Shown: positions 1 through 10,600 of the stretch, piece after piece
How positions within the stretch are numbered: the stretch's first letter is position 1
How the letters are laid out: every line of letters starts with the position of its first letter
Assembly: GCA_026770585.1 (NCBI GenBank)
Contig: MU646924.1
Coordinates: forward strand, 108,282-124,027
Length of the DNA stretch: 15,746 nucleotides
From: Baffinella frigidus
Lineage: Eukaryota; Cryptophyceae; Cryptomonadales; Baffinellaceae
Reading direction: 5' to 3'
The notes under the pieces: generated by a model
Database searches by the model: none
The model's input: the letters and a program-made list of their open reading frames with translations, nothing else
What the model was told of the DNA's origin: nothing
Translations under genes and position numbers: made by a program

Positions 1-290
1 GGGGTTTGGGGTTTGGGGTTTGGGGTTTGGGGTTTGGGGTTTGGGGTTTGGGGTTTGGGGTTGAGGGCTTAGGGTTCAGGGTTTAGGGTTTAGGGTTTAG
101 GGATGAGGTTGTATAGTTTGGGGTTCGGCGGTTAGGTTTTGGGGTTTGGGTGTGGGGTTTATGGTTTGGGGGTTGTAGTTTGGTGTTTGGTGTTGGGTGT
201 TGGGTGTTGGGTGTTGGGTGTTTGGGGGGTTGGGGTTTTAAGGCTTCCGGTTTGGTGGTTGGGGTCTAGGGTTTAGGGTTCAGGGTTCAG
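1..290. repeat. TTTGGGG and degenerate TTTAGGG / GGGTGTT repeats
   Basis: Clean TTTGGGG units at 1-60, then mixed TTTAGGG, TTCAGGG and GGGTGTT units. Intron sequence downstream of the turret exon. No coding signal seen. Confidence 0.9.
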
Positions 291-322
291 GGTTTAAGGG
301 GGAGCGTTTAGGGGTTGAGCAC

Positions 323-367
323 CTCCCCATCCCCGTCCAGTCCGACGCAGTCCCCTTGGTCTTGCAC
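323..367 (-). CDS. exon: S5-pore turret
   Basis: Fifteen codons, VQDQGDCVGLDGDGE, phase 0; acceptor CACCAG, donor GGGGAG|gtgctc. Acidic with one Cys that could pair with the Cys of the previous exon. Last exon recognised; the second pore loop must lie left of the window. Confidence 0.72.
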
Positions 368-3300
368 CTGGTGTGGCGTTTGGGGTTTGGGGTTTGGTGT
401 TTGGTGTTTGGAGTTTGGTGTTTGGTGTTTGGGGTGTCATGTTTGGGGTTTGGGGTTTGGGGTTTGGGGTGTCGTGTTTGGAGTTTGGTGTTTGGTGTTT
501 GGTGTTTGGTGTTTGGTGTTTGGTGTTTGGTGTTTGAGGTTTGGTGTTTGGGGTTCGGGGTGTTGGGTGTGGGGTTTGGGTTGTGGGGTGTGGGGTGTCA
601 AGTTTCTGGACCAGAATTTCGGGTTCCAGGCTTCGGGCTTCGGGTTTCGGGTATATCACCTCCCCGTCAGAGCACGCGTCCATCTTCCCCATGAGAAACT
701 GCATCCCGAGAATTCCCCCCACCAAGAACACCCCCCCGGCGATGGCGCACGTCTGCCAAAAGCCAATCCCGTTACAATGATTTCTTGACTCGGCAAGTAT
801 GGGGTTAGATTTTAGGGCTTGGGTTTCGGGTTTCGTGTTTCTCGGGTTTCGGGGTTCGGGGTTCGGGTTTCGGGTTTCGGGTTTCGGGTTTCGGGTTCCG
901 GGATTCGGGTTTCGGGGTTCGGGTTTCACCTGCGCCACGGGCTTGACGGCCGAGAGCAGGGTCCCGATCAGGATGCGCAGCCCTGTTGAGGGTTTCGGGG
1001 TGAGGGCTGGCTCATAGTATTCTAGTGCTGACTTATTGTATTATAGTATTATATTGCTGACTGATAGTATAATAGTGCTGACTAAATAGTATTATAATGC
1101 TGACTGATAGTATTACAGTGCTGACTTGAGGACTACGGCCGAGAGCAGGGTCCCGATCAGGATCCGCAGCCCTGTTCGTTTCAGTTCAGGGTTTGGGGTT
1201 TAGGGTTTGAGGTTTAGTGCTTAGGGTTCAGGGTTTGAGGTTGAGGGATTAGGGTCTAGGGTTCAGGGTTGAAACGGCCGAGAGCAGGGTCCCGATCAGG
1301 ATGCGCAGTCCTGTTGAGGGTTTCGGGGTGAGGGCTGGCTCATAGTATTCTAGTGCTGACTTATTGTATTAAAGTGCTGACTAATAGTATTATATTGCTG
1401 ACTGATAGTATAATAGTGCTGACTAATAGTATTATAGTGCCGACTAATAGTATCTTACTGCTGACTTGGGTGCTAGACATCCCAGGCTCCACTGTATTCA
1501 CAAACACTCCTAAAAGGGGCTTTGCAAGCCCCATTTAGTGCATACAAGGGGCCTTCCGTGTCGAGGAAAAGGGGCTTATCAGTGAAAAAAGGGGCTCGGC
1601 CGTGGGGGTTACCGCGCATGCGTTTAGGGTTTAGGGTGTTTACGGTTTAGGGTTTAGGGTCTAGGGTGCAGGGTTTAGCGTGTTAGGTTTCAGGGTTAGG
1701 GTTCAGGGTTTGGGGTTCGGGGGTCACCGCGCATGCGGGCGATGATGCGGAGCGGGCGGAGCGCCCGGAAGATGCGAAACACTCGGAAGATCTTGATCGC
1801 CCCCAAGTCCACCTGCGCATCAAAATTAAAACGTCAGGACATTGTGACATCGAGCTGAAACCGAGCTGTCTCTCTCGGATTCAGCGGTGGATTGGAACCC
1901 GCCGGTCGATTTCAGAGTACCAAACGGTGTCGACCAAATCTTATCGACCAAGATTTGGTCGATACCTTGGTCGATACCAAACGGTATCGACCAAGATTTA
2001 CCAAACGGTATCGACCAAGATTTAGGGTTGAGAGTTTAGAGCGCGGAAGATGCGAAACACTCGGAAAATCTTCATCGCGCTCAGGTCCACCCAGATTCGG
2101 GTTCAGGGTTCAGGGTTTAGGGTCGCGGGTTTCGGGTTCAGGGTTCAGGTTTCAGGGGGTTCAGGGTTCAGGGTCTCGGGTCTCGGGTTCAGGGTGTAGG
2201 GTGTAAGGTGTAGGGTGTAAGGTGTAGGGTGTAAGGTGTAGGGTGTAAGGTGTAGGGTGTAAGATGTAGGGTGTAAGATGTAGGGTGTAAGGTGTAGGGT
2301 GTAAGGTGTAGGGTGTAAGGTGTGGGGTGTAAGGTGTAGGGTGTAAGATGTAGGGTGTAAGATGTAGGGTGTAAGGTGTAGGGTGTAAGGTGTAGGGTGT
2401 AAGGTGTTGCAGGGAACGGATTTTTGGATCGAGGGGTCTGGACTCACATCATGGCCCGCGAGAGCGTACGTGACGAGGCTCAATTTCAGGTTTCCAACCG
2501 GTAATGATCAGGGTTTATGGTGTAGGGTGCAGGCCCCTCAAAAGGCCACGCTTCACATGGTGTAGGGTGCAGGGTGCAGGCCCCTCAAAAGGCCACGTTG
2601 ATGGTGTAGGGTGCAGGCCCCTCAAAAGGCTACGCTTCACATCGAGCCCGGATATCTGGGCGTAACGTGACCAACAGTTGCTGACGTGTGGCGTGTTTCC
2701 AAATAACCATTCCAATAATCATCACGCCGAATGTCACGGCTCGATGTGAAGCGTGGCCTTTTGAGGGGCCTGCACCCCACACCATAAACCCTGATCCTCA
2801 TGCCCAGGGTTCATGGTGCAGGTCCACGCAGCGGGTTACGAAGGGACTAGGACCCCCCCAATGTCACTACGGGTTGCCTACCGTAGGGCCCTTCAAAAGG
2901 CTACGCTTCACATCGAGCCCGGATATCTGGGCGTAACGTGACCAACAGTTGCTGACGTGTGGCGTGTTTCCAAATAACCATTCCAATAATCATCACGCCG
3001 AATGTCACGGCTCGATGTGAAGCGTGGCCTTTTGAGGGGCCTGCACCCCACACCATAAACCCTGATCCTCATGCCCAGGGTTCATGGTGCAGGTCCACGA
3101 AGCGGGTTACGAAGGGACTAGGGACCCCCCAATGTCCCTACGGGTTGCCTACCGTAGGGTCCTAGGTCTTATGGCTTAGGGGTTATTCAAAACCCCTTCG
3201 CTGTCCGCTGTGTGGACTGGTCCGATTCTAGAGGATTCTGGAAGATTCTGGATCAAGGATAGTGGCTCCAATGTGTGGTAGGGTCCTGGGTCTTATCGCT

Positions 3301-6300
3301 TAGGGGTTATTCAAAATCGCTTAGGGGTTATTCAAAAATTCCGGTGTGTCGCAGGGTTCGGGGGGGACATCTTGGCCCGCGAGGGCGTAGGTGACGATGA
3401 CGTCGATCGCCGATGTCGACACGATCAGGAAGTCCAGCTGCAAGGGGTTTGGGGGGTATGTGTCAGCTCACACAGGGGTTACACTATTAGCCGTTTGGGA
3501 TTTGAGCTCACTTGTTTGGGGGTTATGTGTGAGCTCACACACTATAACACTAAAAGCTCACACGTTTAGGAGTTATGAGCTCACACGTTTAGGGGTCATG
3601 TGTGAGCTCACACACTATAATACTATTAGCTGTTTGGGATTTCGCGTCAACTACACGCGTCCGGGGGGGGCGTGGGGTGGAGAGGTTTGAGGCTTCGGTT
3701 TGAGAGGTTCGGGTTTAGCCGATCTCATCCGGACGAGTATTTTCCGAAAGTACGATTTTAAAAGTATTTTCAACGAAAATCACTACACAATGTGTCTGTG
3801 CTTTTAAAAATGGTCTCGTCCGTGTAGTAATTTTCGTTGCAAATCGGATCGGAGGTCCCCGAAATCGTATTTTCGGAAAATACTCGCCGCGATTAGATCG
3901 ATCGCCGATGGAGACACGATCAGGAAGTCCAGCTTTGTTGAGGGTGAGGGGTTTGGGGGTTCGGGTCTAGGGTTTATGGTTTATGGTTTATGGTTTATGG
4001 TTTAGGGAACATCAAGTCAGGGTGCAACTTCGACTTCCAACCAGCTCGACTTCCACGGTTTAGGGTTTAGGGTTTCGGGTTTCGGGTTTCGGGTTTCGGG
4101 TTTCGGGTTTCGGGTTTCGGGTTTCGGGTTTCGGGTTTCGGGTTTCGGGTTTAGGGTTTATCACTCTAGAAAATGCAGCGTGTGGCTGCGAGCCAGGAAC
4201 ACGCACGACTTCCGGATTTAGGGTCCCACGGGGAGGAGGGCTCTTCCGGATTTAGGGTCCCACGGGGAGGAGGGCACCTTGTTCCAGCCCGACTTGATGT
4301 ATGTCGAAAAGGTCTGGTCCATGACCTACCGAGGCGTTCAGGGATCAGGGTTCAGAGTTCAGGGTTTGGGGTTTGGTTCTCGGGGATTAGGGTTTAGGGT
4401 TCAGGGTTTGGGGTCAAGGGGTTTGCTTTTAAGGTTGAGGGTCAAGGGTTTAGGGTGGATTTCGGGTTTAGGTTGGGTTTAGGGTGGTTTTAGGGTGGGG
4501 TTAGGGTGAGATTAGGGTGGGTTTAGGGTGGGATTATGGTGGGATTATGGTAGGGATTATGGTGGGATTATGGTAGGGATTATGGTGGGATTGGGGTGAG
4601 GGGTAAGGGTTCGACCTTGACGCAGAACTCGAGCGTGAAAATCGAGTTCAGCACCAGGTCCACGACCTGCATTGGGGGGTAGGGTTTGGGGTTTGGGGTT
4701 TGGGGTTTGGGGTTTAGGGTTGACGGTTTAGGGTTTATAATCTAGGTTTTAGGGTGTAGGGCTTTATGGTTGAGGGTTGGGGTTTCGGGTGTAGGGTTTA
4801 GGGTTTCGGGTTTCGGGTGTAGGGTTTAGGGTTTCGGGGTTCGGGTTTCGGGTACATGGTTTCGGGGTTCGGGTTTCGGGTACATGGTTTCGGGGGTCAG
4901 GTTTCGGGTACATGGTTTCGGGGTTCGGGTTTCGGGTACATGGCTTCGGGTTTCGGGTTTCGGGTAATACCTTGAGCACTGCCCGCTCGGGGGAGTTGTC
5001 GCCGATGTCCGGGCGTTCGACGACTAAGCACACGCACGACACCTGCGTTACGGGTTAGAGTTTAGGTATTAGGTATTAGGTATTAGGGATTAGGTATTCT
5101 GGTTTAGAGGTCTGGGGTTGGGGTTTGGAAATTTGGGCATTTGGGGGTTTGGGGGTTTCAGGTTTCGGGTTTAGGGTTTCGGGTTTCGGGTTTCCGGGTT
5201 TCGGGGTTTAGGGTTTGGGGTTTTGGGTTTCGGGTTTCGGGTTTCGGGTTTCGGGGTTTGGACTCAGGATTCCGGGTTTCGGGTTCCGGATTTCGGGTTT
5301 TGGGTTTCGGGTATACCCCGATGGCGACGAGGATGGACTAGCTGGTCGAGGGCCTTTGACCAAGGAGCACCATGCTTCTTACGGGTTCCGGTTTTCGGAC
5401 TCCGGACTCCGGGTTTCGGGTTTCGGGTTTCGGGGTTGGTTAGGGTGCTGTACCCCAATAGCCAAGAGCACAAGCTGGTCGAGGATCTTGGACTGCGCGA
5501 TCGACCGGCACAGCACGCGCAGGGGGTTCTTGTCCCCGAACACCCTGGTTTGGAGTTCAGGGGTTGGGGTTGAAGGGTGGGGCAGGTGACTGTCAGCATT
5601 ATAGTGCTGACTACTAGTATTATAGCGCTGACTACTAGTATTATGGTGCTGACTAACAGTATTATAGTGCTGACTAATAGTACTATGGTGCTGACTAATA
5701 GCGTTATAGTGCTTACTGCGCAATCGACCGGCACAGCACGCGCAGGGGGTTCTTGTCCCCGAACACCCTGATTTGGGGTTCAGGGGTTTCATCTCAACAA
5801 AAGTATTAATTAGTTGCTTTTGGCGCAACGAAATTTACTACACAAATGCTCTACTATTACTTGTATAAGCAAATCGCGTAGTAATTTTCGTTGCCAGAAA
5901 GCAATCAATTAATACTTGTATGGAGATTAGGTTAGGGTTGAAGGGTTTGGCAGGTGACTGGCAGCATGTTACTGCTGACTACTAGTATTATAGTGCTGAC
6001 TAACAGTATTATAGTGCTGACTAATAGTACTATGGCGCTGACTAATAGTTGGTCGAGGGTGGAACGCCCTCGAAGAGCGCTGCGCACCGAGACACAAGTC
6101 GAGAGTGGGACGTCTCAAAGCAAAAGTGGAACCTCTGTTAACTTAAGAAGTAACAGTGGAGACTGCGCGATCAACCGGCAGAGGACGCGCAGGGGGTTCT
6201 TGTCCCTGAACACCCTGGCCAGAGTTTAGGGTTTAGGGTTAAGGGTGGAAGGTTTGGGGGCTTCGGGTTTAGGGTTTGGGGTTTGGGGTATAGGGTTTAG

Positions 6301-7629
6301 GGTTTAGGGTTTAGGGCTTAGAGTTTAGGGTTTAGGGCTTAGGGTTTAGGGTTTAGGGGTTAGGGGTTAGGGGTTGGGGGTTAGTTTAGGGACCAGGGGT
6401 TAGGGATTAGGGTTTGGGTTTGGGTTTGGGTTAGGGTGTGGGTTAGGGTTTGGGTTTGGGTTTGGGTTAGGGTGTGGGGTTTACCAGCAGGTGCGCGGGA
6501 GGTTGAGCTGCTGCTCTGCCCTCAAGATCTTGAACGACTCAGCCCGCTTGATCTGCAGCGGTTGTTAGGGGGTTATAGCGCCTGGACCAGGTCCCCTGCA
6601 GCAGCCCATTTTCGTACCCTCCACCTTTACACGCGCGGTGCACCACGTGAAGTCAAATAAACCGTGAACGCTTCTGCTGCTCTGCACACATGATCTTGGA
6701 CGACTCCCCACGCGTGATCAGCGCCAAGATTTTTTGGGGGTGGGGGTCAGGGGGTAAGAGTGTAGGGTTTCGGGGGTTCGGGTTCTGCTGCTCAGTGCGC
6801 CCTTGACTGAACCACTCGGCACGCTTCACCTGGGGCGGGGGGGGGTTAGTGGGTTAGGGTTTAGGGGTTAGGGTTTGGGGGTTGGGGCTGAGGTCGTAGG
6901 GTTCAGGGTTTAGGGTTGAGGGTTTAGGATTTAGAGTTTAGGGTTTAGGATTTAGAGTTTAGGGTTTAGGGTTTAGGGCTTCACCTGGGTGTGGGGGTTG
7001 GGGGTTTAGGGTTTGGGGATTGGGGTTTAGTGGATGGGGTTTAGGGGTTAGAGCCGGGGAAACATTTCTCAACTAGGTGTTCGTTCTAATCTCAGCGAAT
7101 CTAATTAAAAAAAGGTTTCTGTCGACGAAATTCACTACACATTTTGATCATATCAGCAACAGTAAAGCGTTCGTGTAGTAATTTTCGTACCAAACAGCAG
7201 GCTCACAACCGGAGATACAACTTTTTTTCAAAAAAAACTTGGGACTCGTTTGTGGGCGAGGGTGGGTGAGGCTCGCAACCTGGATGGCATGGATCCGGCC
7301 TGTGTCGAGAGTCATGGTCATCCCGTGCTTCAGCTCCGTGTTTGTCCTGCTCGCAATCACCGGCCTGCGCGTCCAGGCTTTCGGGTTCAGCGCTTCGGTA
7401 ACCACTTTCGAAAAAGTAACCACTTTCGAAAAAGGTCGAAGGTCCCCGTTAGTTGACTGACCCAGTTGACCAGTGCTGACTACTAGTATTGTAGTGCTGA
7501 CTAATAGTATTGTAGTGATGACTGGTGGTATTAAAGTGCTGACTAGTAGTATTATACTGACTAATATTAGCAAGACCCTAGTGCTTCAACTCAGTGCTTG
7601 GCCTGCTCTGTATCACCGGCCTGCTGGTC

Positions 7630-7688
<59 letters not shown>

Positions 7689-10600
7689 GGTCGAGGGTCG
7701 AGGGTTGAGGGTTGAGGGTTGAAGGTTGAGGGTTTGGCGCTTCAGTTGGAACACCACTGTACAAAAGGTAGAAGGTCCTCGTCAGTTGACTAAACCCTCC
7801 TTCTTCTTTATTCCTCTCGACACAGGTCCAAGATAGGCCCTCACGCCTTGAGTCAAGTAATGCAAACGTCTATGAGGGTTTCTTAAGGCTCATAGACCTT
7901 TGTATCACTGATCTCAAGGCTGAAGGGCCTGTTTTAGGACCTGTATCGAGAGTAATAAAGAAGAAGAAAGGCTATGAGCCCAACCCCGGTTGAGTGAAAC
8001 CGCCCGAGCGTGTGCGGGGCCGGTGTCTCGGGTCATAAATGGGGTGAGAGTGTTGAGCGTGCACGGCCCAGGGCGTAGGGCAGTTGACCACTTTCCAAAA
8101 GGCTCTGAGGGTCATAAAGAAAAAGTTGACCAGACGGTAGCGTTTGGCGTTGCCGCCAAGCGCGCGCTCCCACACTCTATCGCACCCAGAGAGAGAGAGC
8201 ACGCACCCACTCGAGGCTAGAACTGTGACCATTCCAAAACTGGGATTCTTTTACAAGTGAAGAAAAAAAATATGTGTAGTAATTTTCACATAAATAGGGG
8301 CGTTTGGTCACATTGCTGGGGGAATTCCCCCAGCAAAGAAAAAAGTTGACAAGACGGTAGCGTGTGGCGTTGCCGCCCGCCGCCGCCTCGCCCACTCGAG
8401 GCTAGAACTGTGACCATTTTAAAACTGAGATTCTTTTACAAGTGAAGAGAAAAAAAGATGTGTGGTAATTTTCACACAAATAGGGGCGTTTGGTCACGTT
8501 GCTGGGGGAATTCCCCCAGCAACGTGACCAAACCTGCCCGTGACCAAATTTAACAACCCCACATTTAAAATGGTCCCATTTCTAGCCTCGAGTGGGCCCT
8601 CTCTCGACATCTCTCGTCAGGCCTCCCACGCGATTTCATCTTGGACCATACCAGAATCTGTCCTGATGAAAAGGCGTAAGATAGCATCATTTGATGCCTA
8701 AAACAGCATATACACCCTTACCTTCCGCGTGGGGAGCCTAAGATAGCCGGGCAGATTCTGTCTTGGTCCGAAATTAGATTACAGTGCTGGCTTACAGAAT
8801 TTCGGTGCTGACTAATATGATACTACTGCTGCCTATTAGTATTATAGTGCTGACTAACCGCGCACATGTGCGAGACGTTATCCTCTTGGCGTTGCCGACC
8901 GGCGTGTCCACAGAGGCTTCTCTCGACATTTCTTGAGAGGCCGCGCGAGAGATCGCGGCGCTGGGCGGCAGGGGCGCTTCTCGTGCTGACAAATAGTATT
9001 ATAGTGCTGACGAATAGTCGTATAGTGCTGACTAATAGTCTTATAGTGCTGACTAATAGTCTTATAGTGCTGACTAATAGTCTTATAGTGCTGACTAATA
9101 GTATTACAGTGCTGACCAATAGTCTTCAAGTGCCGACTAATACTATTATAGTGCTGACGGAGGGCAAAGAAGAAGAAGACGGTACCGTTCGGCGTTCCCG
9201 CCCGCCGTCTCGGTCGAGGAATCCCTCGACATTTCGCGAGTGATCAAAGCGCTGGGCAGCTGGGCCACGGGCGCAGCCGCAAGTTCGGCCGCGATTATAA
9301 CCTGGTGGGGGGTTGGTGTATTATAGTGCTGACTAATAGTATTATAGTGATGACTGAGATTAATATAGTGCTGACTTAATTAATATAGTGCTTATAGTGC
9401 TGACTAATAGTATTATAGTGCTGACTTATAGTATTATAGTGCTGACTCATAGTAGGACTAGGGTTGAGGGTGACAACCTTTCGGGACACCTCGAGGAGCT
9501 GCATGGTCAAGCAGAAAAACTCCGAAAAGTGCTGACTAATAGCATTATAGTGCTGATTATTCTTCGTATACGTGGTATACTCGGTGATATATGACTCTGG
9601 ATAGGTGACTCTCTAGAGCATGTTTCTGCTCTCGCGTGTCGCCTCCCAGAGAGTATTATTGTGTTCGTATGCGTTGTATGCTTGGTGATGTATGACTCTG
9701 AGTGAGTAGGATCCTCGAGAGCATCATCTCTTCTCGTGTGACCTCCCCATGTGATGATCTTAGTATACGTTGTATACTTGGTGATATACGACTCTGGGTA
9801 GGTGACCTTTCGACATCATCTCTTCTCATGTGACCTCCCCATGTGATGAACAAAGAAAATCGTAAGCCAACCTACCCTGAATCCACCACGCAAGCCAATA
9901 GTATTATAGTGCTGACTCATAGTATTATAGCGCTGACTAATGGTATTATTGAGGTTGAGGGTGACATGGGCCGACTTTTGACGAAAGTTGACTTTCGACG
10001 TAGTATTTTCATTTCCGGTGCGGGCTCGTTCTTGAGGCTCATAGACATTGTATCACTCAACTCAAGGCTAAAGGGCCTTTCTAGGACCTGTATCGAGAGT
10101 AATAAAGAAAGAAGAAGAAGGGTGGCAACCTTTCGGGACATCTCGAGGAGCTGCATGATCATGCAGAAGAACTCCAAAGAGTGCTGACTAATAGTATCAT
10201 AGTGCTGACTAATAGTATTATACTGCTGACTAAACCTATTATAGTGCTGACTTATAGTATTATAGTGCTGACTGATACTATTATAGTGCTGACTAATAGT
10301 AGTACCTTGCGCGACTCCTCGAGGAGCTGCATGAACTCAGAAATGTGCCGACTAATAGTATTACAATGCTGACGAATACAATCGTAGTGCTGACTAATAG
10401 TATAACAGTGCTGACTTATAGTATTATAGTGCCGACTAAAAGCGTTATAGTGCTGACTAATAGTATTATAGTACCTTGCGCGACTCCTCGAGAAGCTGCA
10501 TGATCATGCAGAAGAACTCCGAAAAGTCGATCGCCCCGCTGTTGTCCGAGTCGTACTGTTTTTCGCAGGGTTTAGGGTTTAGGGTTTAGGGTTTAGGGCG

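Noticed and set aside
1-60. true chromosome end
   Set aside because: The arrays are short, mixed and spread through introns of one gene on both sides, so they are interstitial.
315-788. plus-strand Gly/Val/Trp/Cys frames
   Set aside because: Translation of TTTGGGG/TTTGGTG units; a 7-base period lacks stops in all frames.
294-938. 214-codon minus-strand frame with Thr/Pro/Asn repeats
   Set aside because: Only residues coded by 660-752 are real (S5). The rest is 7-mer array translated through introns; GT and AG sites delimit the exon.
2145-2483. minus-strand frame rich in His/Pro/Tyr/Thr/Leu
   Set aside because: Product of the 14-mer array; only the stretch at 2445-2482 relates to an exon (S3 fragment).
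2688-3165. two similar plus-strand frames of 82 and 68 codons
   Set aside because: Their likeness comes from the 271-base tandem duplication of a palindromic element; no family resemblance or splice support.
6053-6160. possible unrecognised exon
   Set aside because: Non-repetitive stretch, but without a frame bounded by AG and GT in the phase needed between the basic linker and S1 exons.
7239-7460. plus-strand hydrophobic frame that looks like a membrane helix
   Set aside because: It is the reverse of the linker exon 7364-7280, whose minus frame fits splice phases on both sides; the hydrophobicity is the complement of its polar codons.
8985-9162. CRISPR-like array
   Set aside because: Units are directly adjacent 21-mers without spacers, in eukaryotic introns.
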